Source: Lepas anatifera (lineage: Eukaryota; Arthropoda; Thecostraca; Lepadidae). From it: DNA of 64,000 nt. Below the pieces are notes generated by a model. It had not been told where the DNA came from. It was given only the letters and a program-made list of their open reading frames with translations, and ran no database searches. The DNA lies in the NCBI GenBank assembly GCA_034440635.1, contig JAOTON010001819.1, forward strand, positions 62,001 to 126,000, written 5' to 3'. How positions within the stretch are numbered: position 1 is the first letter of the stretch; each line of letters opens with the position of its first letter. Of this stretch, positions 36,682-48,330 are shown piece after piece. The translations under genes and the position numbers were made by a program.

Positions 36682-37566
36682 TTATTCCCTCCTGCCTCCT
36701 GGCGGAGGAGTAGCTAGATGGCTCTGGAGCCACCTGTATGCGGCCGCCAGGGCCGCAATGACGTCATCACGCCGGGCCTCCTCCATGTCGATAGATATGC
36801 TGCCCGTCAGGCGATGTCGCAGCGCCATCAGGGCGGGGCACCGCAGCAGCATGTGGGCTGGGGTGTCGTTTTCCTCCCGGCAGGCCGTGCACCGACCTGC
36901 CTGGCAGCGGGGGTCGTCACACTGGGGGCACTGCCGGGAGGGGTTCCGTCCGATGCGGTGGAGGTATAGGGCGGAGCCGGACCAATGACCGGCACGAAGT
37001 TGGTGGATATCAACGGCCTCCGCCCTAGACACTCCTGATACAGACGGTGGCAGATGGGAGTTCATCAATGTTCTGTACCATCCCGGGGGGCGCTGAGACA
37101 CGGTGCGTTTCCTTGCCTCCCTGGCCACTGCCTTCTGGACGGTCCTTGCGTCCACCGTAACGGTGTCCTGGGCCATCGCTGAGGCTTCGCGAGCGAGGCG
37201 GTCAGCGTGTTCGTTCCCGCGGATGCCGCAGTGCGACGGGACCCATTGGAGATATATAAGGCGGTCATTCTGAGTGAGTTCGAGGAGAAGCTGCCATATC
37301 TCTGCACCCAGCATGGTGGACTGCAGCGCCGGGCCGGACCGGAGACACGCCAAAGCCGCCTGCGAATCGGTACAGGCGACGATGGGGTCCGCCCAGTGAG
37401 CTCGGCGGTCCCGTACGGAGGTGAGGGCGGCCTGGAGAGCAACCATTTCCGCTCGGAAGCTGGAACACAGCATGCCAGCTGGGCGGCGGACTTCTTGCTC
37501 CTCTCCGTCCGGGTACTCGATGTATGCCCCCGCTCCCCCGTGTGAGACGCCACCCTCCGCCGATCA
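36682..37566 (-). pseudogene. LINE RNase H domain and C-terminal zinc-like motif
   Basis: TD[stop]S opens the domain: the usual TDGS Gly codon GGA has become TGA (37564-37566). Downstream are CSSFRAEMVALQAAL (catalytic Glu), VACTDSQAALACL (catalytic Asp) and WVPSHCGIRGNEHADRLA (catalytic His/Asp region). It ends with CPQCDDPRC and ENDTPAHMLLRCPAL, the C..C...H...C finger seen at the end of many LINE proteins. Confidence 0.88.
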
Positions 37567-39860
37567 GTCTGTCCACAGCCATGTGGCACACTGGGGTAGT
37601 CCGGCTAGGTGTAGGGTCGCTGCTGCTTTCTTCTGGGTGGGAGTGGCATCTGGGCGGAGGCCCTCACCCACGTGCAGTGTAAACTTGATATTGTCTGTTG
37701 GTGTCCAGGGCGGGGGGCGCAGAGGCGGCACTAGTTCCACGGGGTAGGTCATCTCGGCGAGGCGCCAGGCTTCCTCCCCCACGTCTTTCCATCCCGTAAT
37801 GGAGGGGAGTCGTCGGATGACCTGCTTGTCCGCCACCGCACGGAGAGGGTCCGTGGGAGGAAGTGACCTCACTTTGGCCAGGAAGCGACCGGCCAGCGTG
37901 ATTCGGCGGTCCTCCACCGGGGCCAGGCCCGCCTCTGCCATCACCGCGTGTGAGGGGGTGGAGAGGGGGCACCCAGTAATTACCCGGGCGGCTGCTCTCA
38001 GTTCCCGTTCCAGCAGTTCCACGTGGGAGGGTGGGGTTGCAGGGAGCCAGGCGGAAGCGGCATGCTCCAACGCGCCGCGCACATAGCCATTGGCTACTAC
38101 CCGCAATGTGTGTTCGTCCAAGCCCCAGTCCCGTCCGGTGAGCTGTCTGAGCTGGGCGATTCTGGGTCTTGTTTTACGTTTCATGTCCCGACAGTGAGAG
38201 CCGAAATGAAGGAGCCGGTCCATGGTCACTCCTAGAAGCTTGAGGGTGGGGGCGGCTGCTACTGGCTTTCCGGCAACTTTGATGGAGCAATCAGTTTCGT
38301 CATGTGCCCAGTGGGACAAGACCAGCATCTGGGTCTTCTCAGCGGCGACGGTCATCTTGGACTGTCGGGCCCAGGCCACCAGGGTGTCTGCCGCCACCTG
38401 GGCTCTGCTCCTGGCTACCGCGATTGTGTTGCCGGCACACAGGGTGGCCGTGTCGTCGGCATACATAAAGGGTGTGATGCCGGTTAGTTTTCGGAGGGTG
38501 GACGCGAGCGGGGCCGCCCAGAGCAGGAAGAGGGTGGGCGACAGGACGCTGCCCTGTGGAAGGCCTGCCCGAAAAACTCGTTCGCGACTAAGTGACCCGT
38601 TGACATCTGCTCTTGCCCTTCGGTCCCGGAGGAACTGCCAGACCCACTGAACAAGACATCTGGGCAGTCCGGCTTCCATTAGTCTGGTACGGAGGAGGCA
38701 GTGGTCGACAGTGTCGTAGGCTCGCGCAAAATCATACGCGAGCAGCACATACTTCTGTGCGGTTTTTCCGTCCCCCCACCTTCCGCCCCCTTCGCCTGGG
38801 GAGTTGCCAGCCATCTTGAACCTGTTGTACCAGGCGCCCGATATTATCCTCAACTGTTCTGCCCTCGCGGAAGCCGACCTGTTCCGGCAGGATTAGATCT
38901 CGCTGGATTGCGGCGTAGTTAAGACGAGACAGCACCAGTCGTTCAGCCAGTTTGGCTACGTGGCTGGTCAGTGCTATGGGCCTGTAACTGGCAACTTTGC
39001 GCTTGTCTTTGCCCGCTTTCGGAATGGGCACTATCGTCGCTCTTCGCCATTCTTGCGGGACTACACACTCAGTCCATGAACGGTTGATGAGTTGTAGGAG
39101 GGCCTCACGAGCGCGATTTCCAAGGTGCTTTAGCATTTCGTTGCTGACATCGTCCGGTCCAGGCGACTTCTTAAGCTTAAGCGCATTTAACTCGCGGGTT
39201 AGTTCGCACATGGAGAAGGGTCGGCAGCAGCCGTCCTCCCTATCGTCTCTGCACTCCTGGCAATGGCGCCAGGCCGGGTTTGACATCTTGTGCTTTGCAT
39301 CCATGTCGAGCTTGCGGTTTCTTACTTGTCGTGACACCCAGGCGTATGTGCGGCAGAAGGCGTTGGCTTTTTCTTCATCGCGGACGAGGAGGCGACCACC
39401 GTCCTCCATCGCTTGTTCGTTGGGGTGCTCATCGTCGGTAGACCGTTCCCACTTCTTCAGTGTCTTACAGACTCTACCTACACTGTCTGGCTTGTTGAGA
39501 GTGGTGGAGACGAAGTTACGGAAGCATGCGCGTGACACTCGTTTCTCCACCTCCGCCGCACGTTTTTTCGCCGCAACCCAGCGATCGCGAGACCCTGGGT
39601 CGTCGTCCCGGAGGAGGCTGCGGGCTCGTCTTCGTTCCTCCACCGCTTCTAGGAGTTCTGGGTCCAGCGCCCAGGGCTTGGCATCAGCTCTAGCGCCGCG
39701 TGGAATGAACCTCAGGCTGGCCCTGTTGAGCGTTTCCGTGAAGTGGGTGGATAATGCCTGGACGGAGGTCAGCTGAGGCACCGCCTCTGGGAAGGCAGCC
39801 TCGCAAGCTTGCTGTCAGTCGTGCCACTCTGCTTTCTTGTACGCCCACTTCGGCTTACGG
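37567..39860 (-). pseudogene. LINE reverse transcriptase domain
   Basis: Conserved blocks in order: KKSPGPDDVSNEML, SYRPIALTSHVAKLAERL, QVGFREGRTVEDNI, then after a frameshift near 38800 LLAYDFARAYDTVDH, GLPQGSVLSPTLFLLW and MYADDTATLC (catalytic YADD), followed by LKLLGVTMDRLLHFGSH. A TGA at 39815-39817 replaces the Trp expected in HDWQQACE. It copies the LINE RNA at the nicked target site. Confidence 0.9.
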
Positions 39861-39869
39861 ATGCGGTGG

Positions 39870-40620
39870 GGGGGGGCGGTTTGGAGGTGTTGATCGAGAC
39901 GAGCATCGGGAGGTGATCACTTCCCATGTCAGGGCCGACGTCCCAGGTGGCACGACGCGCCAGGTTTCTACTGCAAGCGGCAATATCTGGCGTTGTCTGA
40001 CTGCCTGTCCGGTAACTGGCGAAGGTTGCTGCCCCAGAGTTGAGCACTGTCCAGTTGGCTTGTTCTAGCCATGTCGCGACGCGGTTACCGACCTCATCCG
40101 CATCACTGCAGCTGCTGTCCCACATGGGGTGGTGGGCGTTTATGTCTCCCAGGACAATGACATTGTCTCGGGCGGGGAGTCTCGTTGGATCGAAGTTGTC
40201 TCCCCGCTGGTCTTCCGCCGTGGCTCGGATGGGAGGGCGATATATATTGATAACATCTACAGGCGATTGACCGAGGATGCGCACTCCGCATACCTCTGTG
40301 GTGTCATCGGTTGGTGCCAGAATTCGCTCTTCAAGGGGCTGGAAGTGAACCCCAGCTCTGACGTAGAGAGCTACGTCACCTCCCTTGGCGGGTGCACCAT
40401 GTTGTCTTCCTCGCGCCCTTCGGGTGACCAGCGGTGGTTGATACCCCGGGAGGCGCACGGCGGACTTCGAGAATTGGCCTTCTTGGATCGCTACGACGGC
40501 CGGTTGCTCCGTAGAAAGCCAACGTTGGAGTTCCGGTACCTTAGTACGGAGCCCCTCCGTGTTCCAGCAGAGAATTTGCAGGAGACTTCGCTGATTTCGG
40601 TTCCGGCGGTAGCGTCTGTT
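39870..40620 (-). pseudogene. LINE endonuclease (EEP) domain
   Basis: Reads LQILCWNTEGLRTKVPELQ, then VVAIQEGQFSKSAV, INIYRPP, LGDINAHHPMWDS and DVGPDMGSDHLPMLVSI. The N near the start, QE, GD.N.HHP.W and SDHLP are the conserved residues of AP-like LINE endonucleases that nick the target. Just upstream of LQIL the frame is very Arg-rich. A short overlapping frame begins MTESQVAPSPPMAP at 40718. Frame is lost at a run of eight G near 39869-39876. Confidence 0.85.
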
Positions 40621-41032
40621 TCGGGCCCTCCGTCTGCCACGTCCTCCGGGGCGTCCCCGGTGGGCTCCCCCACCGTCGGTGCCATCGGCGGGGAGGGCGC
40701 AACTTGCGATTCAGTCATTTAGCGGGTCGGGGGCGCAGCATGCGCTCCCCGGACCCGCAGTGGGCATACGCAGCCCCAGAGCGTGAAGTAGAGAAGAGGT
40801 GATGGAGAGAGGGATGTAGAGCGTAGATACAGGTGTAGGAGGAGGAGACCGGGCGTGAGCCCGTCGGTGCAGCCGGAGGGCCGCTGACAGGTGCCTCTCG
40901 GAGAGGGCACAGTTGGAGCCCGTTTGGTTTTCCGCTGTTGTAGTCGTCCAGCAGCGGCGGACCCGGGGGTCCAAACCCCCCACCACTGGAAGGTGGGCTC
41001 CGTCCAGGGGGCAAGACTGCTGGTACAAGGAT

Positions 41033-41600
41033 TGACTGGGCGCATGGCTTGGCACTGGCGGCGTTGAGTGTAGGCTTCCTTACTGTCGTCTTCCTCGCTT
41101 GCCTTTTAATCTGCCAACGCAAGCACTCCATGGTGACACCGTCTACTGGGCCAATCGTCATCCGGCGGTCCGAGCGCTGGTCCCTCAAGAATGCAATGCC
41201 TTGCGGGTGCTCCTGCACTCTGGCAGCCGAGGAGATATCACATAGAGTATCCAGCCTGGCGCGAAACCAGCCCTCAGAGGCCTTCTTCCAGCTGTATGGC
41301 CCACCTTTTCTAGCGTAGTTCATCTCCTTCCACAGACAGTTTATCTGAACTAGGACGTTGTCTTATCTCATGGTCGGGATAGAAGCACAGTTCGACACAG
41401 AGATGGTTGCATCCGCAACATGACTTACGATGTTTTTTTACTGGAATTCGGAACTACATTTTGCTGCGCTCTGATTTGCAAAACGCTTCCGATCACCTCC
41501 AGATTCAGAGGGAGCTTGTTGTGGGGCAGGTCGTATGCCGCCACTTGAAACACTTCATGATAGTTTACCTTCCTTTTACGGGCGCTCATATTAAAAAAAG
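41033..41600 (-). pseudogene. Unknown broken ORF in the right arm of the foldback element
   Basis: Mirror copy of 35493-36100 with a few substitutions (NLEVIG for NLDVIG, DTLCDIS for DSLCDIS) and the same frame breaks at the same places. The shared breaks mean that the frame was already lost, or is joined by splicing, before the two arms diverged. Confidence 0.45.
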
Positions 41601-43114
41601 CGACACAAATTGACTTCTTCAGACTAATCATGCTTTCACAAATCATCAAGATCACAAATCACAATTCAAAACTCACCACACATCTCAAGAATTGTCAGCA
41701 CGGTATGTAGCTCGGACAGGTAAGCTCGAATATTCAGCGAGGAAAGCGGGCCTCTCTGAACCGGCATGACAGAATCAATATTTTTTGCCTTGGTGCATAT
41801 CTATGAGGGATTTTTCTTATCAATCTCCCTAAGGTGAACAGCAATGCGTGAGGGGCTCATACTGCAATTTTTCATCATTAAAATTAGTGTTTTTTACCGC
41901 CAGGCAAGCCATGCAGTCAGACGACGTTTTTCAAGTTTGATACAGACAGGTGTGACAAAGATTTTTGTCAGTCTTTAATTAATTCATAAATTTTAGTATC
42001 AATTATTCGACAGAATTGTCTCATCTGAATTCATCACCCACCAACATGCTCTCGTCAGGCTGTGAGCGCAGTCCTGTTCCCATGCACGAGCGTGTGAACG
42101 CCGGCCTACCATTCTGAACGTCTTGGTTATCTAAGATAACTTTTAGTGGTATCAAGCGGCTCCCTCTGATGTCTAATGGACACCTGTGCTGTACTGTACG
42201 GCATTGCCTTTGATGTCTCAGAGTCCATCTGAGTTCCCAGCGACAGTGATAGGCGGCCCCTTTGTCATATGCCGCATGCATTAGTAGCGTCCGTCGGCTG
42301 TGACTGAACCTCCGTGTGAAGCCAGGCTTGTTTCATTAATGTTATCGAGATGTATCCTTAGTGTAAGTGCCGCCGCCTTTAATATTAGCCGCCGCCGACG
42401 TATATAAACTCCCAGTGTTTTGTCAATATGAGGTCAGTATCAAGCCAGTGCCAGTGTTAGCACGAGCCTCAGTGCAACGCTCAGTAGACGCTGTTGTGAC
42501 AGCGAGTAGATAAATGTAACAGTGTGAAGAACTGTCTTGGTAGAGTGTTTGGTCTAAAAGCTAAGTCATAAAATATATATATATTAAAATCCAAAGAAGC
42601 TGCCTGTCTATCGCAAACACAACAAACTAGAGGTCCGCCATTACGCAACGCACTCACAGCCAGATCCAAGAACAAGTCTTGGCTACAACAGAACGCAGGA
42701 CCAATATACTCAATCGGCCCTGGAGACTCAGCGCCGCTCAGAAGGCCGTGAAACGACGCCCAGCGGCAGTACCATTGTGGCCAGCGTGACGCAATACGCG
42801 GGAACTTATGCAACATTTGTTCTTGCTTCGAGATTATGGAGAGGCTCAGATCTGTTCAAATGTTGTCATTTTGTAGGTAATAGACGAGTCAATGAGCATG
42901 TAGTGCTTCAATTTATTTAATTTGTCATTCCTAGCAGTAGGAAGCAATTTGGCTCAAAAATCATGTTTTTCCGCTGCAAGCTATTCGTTTTCGCCAGCAC
43001 GAAAAATTATCAAATACACTTTGTTTGGCCTGGTTCGTGATCACTGGGTGCCAAGACATCAGAAATTGCCCGGGGAGCGGGGATCAAAAATACAATTTCA
43101 AAATCAACCCACCC

Positions 43115-43539
43115 TAATATACATATATATATATTCTTTCAGGCAGATGTCGTTGAAAAGAATAGCGTTTCGAGTTTTTGAGAGTTTTCGGTTGAGTTTC
43201 AGTAGCTTGTTAAATATTTTTTGTCTGGTTCGGTAATGGTGTTAAGTGCTTCTATTATAGTCATAAGTCATTTTTTTCCGACGCGTTTCGATTGTATTAT
43301 ACCAATCATTATCAAGGACAACTAACACTCCATTTTTAGTTTGTTACCTACTGAGGCTAATCTTAGTTTACAAAAAGCGAATATTTTCAAGAAGGAGCAG
43401 AGGACAATATCTTAGCAACTTTCACTGAGCAAAACCACAAAGCATAGTTTTAACGCATTCATAAATCACAACCATACTAATTACATTCTAATGCATACTA
43501 TACCACATACTATTCAGTCACAGTTCACACACCCCACAG
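43115..43539. other. AT-rich intron with a TE-end-like motif
   Basis: On the minus strand near 43275-43320 it reads ccttgataatgattgg then caatcgaaacgcgtcgg. A short stem (attg/caat) sits between a tgataatga box and gaaac, a layout common at retroelement ends. No coding sequence. Confidence 0.35.
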
Positions 43540-46520
43540 CAGTGGCGTAGCCAAGGGGGTCCTTGGGGTCCGCGGACCCCCCTTGGGCTGACCTTATGCA
43601 CTGGAAAACACGAGCATTGGTCTCAGGGGCCCCCTGAGCTTGGCCTCAGGGGCCCTCCGAGCTCGATCTCAGGCCCCCCGAGGTTGGTCTCAAGGGACCT
43701 CCGAGCTTGGTCTCAGGGGGCCAACCAAGCTTGGTCTTACGGGCCCTCCTGATCTTGGTCTCAGGGGGCCCCCGAGCTCGGTCTCAGGGGCCCCCGAGCT
43801 TGGTCTCAGGGAGCGCCCAAGCTTGGTCTCAAGGGACCTCCGAACTTGGTCTCAGGGGCCCCCGAGCTTGGTCTCAGGGGGCCCCCGAGCTTGGTCTCAC
43901 GGGCTTTCCGAGCTTGGTCTTAGGGGCCCCGGTCATCGGTATTGAGGACTCCAGAGTATCGAACATTGATCTCGGGGGGCCCTGAGCTTGGTCTCAGGGG
44001 GCCCCGAGCTTTGTCTCAGGGGCCCCCAAGCTTGGTCTCAAGGGACCTCCGAACTTGGTCTCAGGGGCCCCTGATCATCGGTATCGAGACTCTAGGTAAC
44101 CAGACATTGATCTCGGGGGCCCCCTGAGCTTGGTCTCAGGGACCCCCCCGATCTTGGTCTCAGGGTCCCCCTAGCTTGGTCTCACGGGCCTCCTGAGCTT
44201 GGTCTCAGGGGGCCCCGAGCTCGGTCTCAGGGGGCCCCGAGCTTGGTCTCAGGGCCCCTGAGCTTGGTCTCATGGGAACTCCGAACTTGGTCTCAGGGCC
44301 TTTCCGAGCCTGGTCTCAGGGGCCCTCGATCATCGGTATCGAGGGCTCCAGAGTACCAAACATGGATCTCGGGGGCCCCTGAGCTCGGTCTCAGGGGCCT
44401 CTGAGCTTAATCTCACGGGATTTTCGATCTTGGTCTCAGAGGCCCTCCGAGCTTGGTCTTAGGGGTCCCCCGGGCTCAGTCTCAGGGGGCCCCCGAGCTC
44501 GCTGTCAGGGCCCCCAGGTTGGTCTCAGGGGACCCCCGAACTTGGTCTCAGGGGCCCCTGATCATCGGTATCGAGACTCTAGGGAACCAGACATTGTTCT
44601 CGGGGGGCCCACTGACCTCGGTCTCAGGGGCCCCGAGTTTTAGTCTCACGGGCCTTTCGATCTTGGTCTCAGGGTCCCCCTTGCTTGGTCTCAGGGACCC
44701 CTAGCTTAGTCTCAGGGCCTTTCTATCTTGGTCTCAGGGGACCCTCCGAGTTTGGTCTCAGGGGACCTCAGAGCTCGGTCTCAGGGGACCCCGAGCTTTG
44801 TCTCAGGGGACCCCCGAACTTGGTCTCAGGGGCCCCTGATCATCGGTATCGAGACTCTAGGGAACCAGACATTGTTCTCGGGGGGCCCACTGAGCTCGGT
44901 CTCAGAGGCCCCGAGTTTTAGTCTCACGGGCCTTTCGATCTTGGTCTCAGGGTACCCTTGCTTGGTCTCAGGGACCCCTAGCTTAGTCTCAGGGGCCTTT
45001 CTATCTTGGTCTCAGGGGGCCCTCCGAGTTTGGTCTCAGGGGACCTCAGAGCTCGGTCTCAGGGGCCCCCGAGCTTTGTTTCAGGGGACCCCCGAACTTG
45101 GTCTCAGGGGGCCCCTGATCATCGGTGTCGAACTCTAGGGAACCAGACATTGTTCTCGGGGGGGGGCACTGAGCTCGGTCTCAGGCCCCCCCAGCTTGGT
45201 CTCAGGGACCCCCGAGCTTTAGTCTCACGGGCCTTTCGATCCTGGTCTCAGGGTCCCCCTAGCTTGGTCTCAGGGACCCCGAGCTGAGTCTCAGGGCCTT
45301 TCTATCTTGGTCTCAGGGGGCCCTCCGAGTTTTGTCTCAGGGGGCCTCGGAGCTCGGTCTCAGGGCCCCCGAGCTTAGTCTCAGGGGACCCCCGAACTTG
45401 GTCTCAGGGGCCCCTGATCATCGGTATCGAGACTCTAGGGAACCGGACATTGATCTCGGGGCCCCTGAGCTCGGTCTCAGGGTCCCCCCTAGCATGGTCT
45501 CAGGGATCCCGAGCTTAGTCTCAGGGGCCTTTCTATCTTGGTCTCAGGGGGCCCTCCGAGTTTTGTCTCAGGGAGCCTCAGAGCTCGGTCTCAGGGGCCC
45601 CCCGAGCTTGGTCTCAGGGGACCCCCAAACTTGGTCTCAGGGGCTCCCGAGCTTGGTCTCACGGACCTTTCGATCTTGGTCTCAGGCGGCCCCCTAGCTT
45701 GGTCTCAGGGACCCCCGAGCTTAGTCTCAGGGGCCTTTCTATCTTAGTCTCAGGGGACCCTCCGAGTTTGGTCTCAGGGGCCCCCGAGCTTGGTTTCAGG
45801 GGGCCCCCGATCATCGGTATTTAAGGCTCCAGAGTACCGAACATTGATCTCAGGGGCCCCTGAGCTCGGTCCCAAGGGCCCCCGAGCTTGGTCTCAGGGC
45901 CCCCCGAGCTTTAGTCTCACGGGCCTTTCGATCTTGGTCTCAGGGGGCCTCGAGCTTGGTGTCACGAGGCCCTCCGAGTTTGGTACCAGGGGACCCCCGA
46001 GCTTGGTCTCAGGCCCCCGAGCTTGGTCTCAGGGGACTCCTCGAGCTTGGCCTCGGGACCCCCAAGCATGGTCTCAGGGGCCCCGAGCTTGGTCTCAGGG
46101 CCCCCAAGCTTTGCATCAGGGGGCCCGAGCTTGGTCTCACGGGCCTTCCGAGCTTGGTCTCAGGGGCCCCGAGCTTGGCCTCACGGGTCTTTCGATCTTG
46201 GTCTTAGGGGGCCCCAGAGCTGGTCTCAGGGATCCCCCGAGCATTGGTATCGATGGCTCCGGAGCAGCGAACATTGATCTCGGGAAGTGGGGGGGGGGAC
46301 AATATTGATCTCGGGGTGTCCCCCGGCTATCGATATTGAGGGGACTTATGAGCGAGGCCCGAGAATTGGCCCCATGGGACCCAGAGTTTGGTCTCAGGGG
46401 CCAGGCTTGGGCTCAGGGTCCCCGAGCATTGGTATCGAGGGGCTCCAGAGTACCGAGCATTAGTCTCGGGGGGCCTTCGAAAGGTGATCTGGTGCCCCCT
46501 TCCCCCAAACAACGGTGTTG
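43540..46520. repeat. 'gagcttggtctcagggg' minisatellite with higher-order structure
   Basis: More than 100 imperfect units of 20-30 bp with core gagcttggtctcaggggccc. A longer insert (gatcatcggtatcgagact + ctagggaaccagacattg) returns at about 44095, 44335, 44565, 44840, 45120 and 45420, so the middle part repeats with a period near 280 bp. It starts after CAGTGGCGTAGCCAAGGGGG, a terminus-like sequence of hAT elements. The frames across it are artefacts. Confidence 0.93.
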
Positions 46521-48330
46521 AGTTACTCCTGAGAAAAGCGCAAGCATAAGCCTAAGGGTGCCCCAGAACCTAATCTAATTGGAACCCCGAGCTTGGTCTT
46601 AGGAGCCCCGCACATCAGTATCCAGGGGCTCCGGAGTATTGGTATCGGGGGAAGCAATGATTTCAGGGGCCTCCAAGTGCTGATCTCGGCCGGCCCCCGA
46701 ATGTGTGGATGCAGTGGCGTAGCTAAGGGGTTCTAGGAGTCCGAGGACCCCTTTGGGCCAATCTAAACCACTGCAAAGCATTCTCTGATCACGGGGCCTC
46801 CAGAATCAGTCTCAGAAGCCCCTGAAGATTCGTTCTCAGGGCGTCCCGAGTCGGCCTCAGGGCCCCGCCCTGAGGGTCAGTCTCAAGACCCCCAAAAGTA
46901 GATTTCAGGGGGTCCCTGAGAGTTAGTCTCAGGGGATCCCGAAAGTCGGTCTCAGGGGCCCCGAGAGTCGGTCTCAGGGGGCCGAGCTCGTCCCAGGGTC
47001 CCCCAGAGAGTGGTTCTCAGGACCCCGCGACAGACTATTTCAGGGGGCTCCATGAGAGTCAGTCTCAGAGAACCCCAAGGGTCGGTCAAGGGGACCCTGA
47101 GAGTCAGTCTTAGAGGACCCCCGATATTCGGTCCCATAGTCTTACGGGCGTCTCTCTCAGGAGTCAATATTTACTTTCAGGTGGCCCCGAGAGTTAATCT
47201 AGGGGTCCGAGAGCTAGTCTCATTTGATCCGCAGAGTGCTGATCTCAGGAGGCCCCTGAGGGGTAATCTTGGGAACCCTCGAGATTTAGCCTGAGGCTGT
47301 GCCCCCCTAGTTGTTGCATAAGAGGCCCCGAGAGTCAATCTCAGGGAGCACCTAAAAGTTAGTCTCAGAGTGCACCCGGGAGCTAGTCTCCGGTTCGTCC
47401 AAGAGCTAATTTTGGGGCTTTGAGAGTAATTCCCAGAGGTGCTCCCGAATTTTGGTCTCACGGCTCCGAGTTAGCCTTAGACCTCTGAAGTCTAATCTGG
47501 GCTTCCGAGAGGCAGTCTCGGGAGTGCCGTGCCAAATACTCAGTTTCAGGGGTGCTTCCACGCCTCCCTCCTCGAGTGTTAGTCTCAGGGGGCGACCCAG
47601 GGTTAGTCTCAGAGGGCTGTCGGAAGTCATTCCCAGGCCCCGCCTCACCCCAGAGACAGCCTCAGAGGATCCCCAAGAGCTAATCTGGATGGCCCCGAGA
47701 GTCAGTCTCAGCCCCCTCCCCCAGAGCAAATCTGGGGGGCCCGATAAATAGGCCCAGAGGTGCTGCCGATAACTAATCTAGGGAGCCCCGAAAGATTCTC
47801 AGGAGTCCACAATTTTGGTCAAGAGGCGCCGTGAATCAGTATCAGAGACTCCCTGAGATCTAATCAGGAGAGGGGCCGGAAATTAACCTTGTGAGAAGCG
47901 CCAAGTGTTGGTCTTAGGCGGCCCCAGAGCTAGTCTCAGGTCCCCCAAGAACTGATCTCGGAAGCCCGAGTCATTTTCAGGGGACCTTTCAGTTCTAGTG
48001 TAAGGAGGGCCGGAGAGCTAATCTCAGATATCCGAAAATTAGTCTCACGAGGTCTCCAGGAGTTAGTCTCAGGGGCCCCCAGAAGCTGCCCTCAAGTGTC
48101 CCTAAAAGCTAGTCTCAGCGAGAATTCCTCTCCTTCCTCCCCCCTCCCTTCAAAGTTATCCTCAGGGCCCCACGAGAGTAAGTTCTAGGGAGTCCCAGTA
48201 GGTAGTCTCATGGTACCCCCAAATGCTGGTTTTGGGGGACGTAAGTACTGATTTGCGGGAAAAGTGTTGTTTTCGGGGGTCCCAGACACTGGTTTCGGCG
48301 CCGTGTCAAGTGCTAGGCCCCTGGAGATCT
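46521..48330. repeat. Degenerate continuation of the 'gtctcaggg' array
   Basis: After a second terminus-like cagtggcgtagctaagggg (46712) the units become more diverged (gagagtcagtctcagggg, gagctaatctcag) and fade out toward 48330. It looks like an older array of the same family or an older end of the same one. Confidence 0.8.

Larger units (their letters stand above)
36662..41012 (-). mobile_element. Full-length non-LTR retrotransposon (LINE), EEP-RT-RNaseH type
   Basis: 4351 bp, flanked by a 12-bp duplication aagactgctggt (36650-36661 and 41013-41024). Its 3' end on the minus strand is an (AAC)n tail (TTG repeats at 36661-36690 on plus). It carries endonuclease, reverse transcriptase, RNase H and a C-terminal zinc-like motif, in the order of the I/Ingi-like group of LINEs. 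It has at least two nonsense codons and two frameshifts, so this copy is dead. The target lies in the right arm of the foldback element. Confidence 0.9.
34724..43114. mobile_element. Foldback element with near-complete inverted arms (4.0 kb without an inserted LINE)
   Basis: Termini GGGTGGGTTGATTTTGAAAT and its inverted copy are flanked by TA. The left arm (34724 to about 36233) matches the right arm (about 36462-36661 plus 41013-43114) in reverse, leaving a spacer of only about 230 bp. The right arm has about 740 bp (41951-42689) absent from the left. The LINE at 36662-41012 is inserted in the right arm. Both arms carry the same coding-like pieces. A TA duplication fits Tc1/mariner-like elements, but no DDE motif is visible, so the family is open. 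Confidence 0.8.

Noticed and set aside
43640..46308. Repeated 'LVSGGPRAWSQG'-like frames that look like a collagen-like or silk-like protein
   Set aside because: Produced by the G/C-rich minisatellite; the frame changes whenever unit length changes and no start or splice sites fit.
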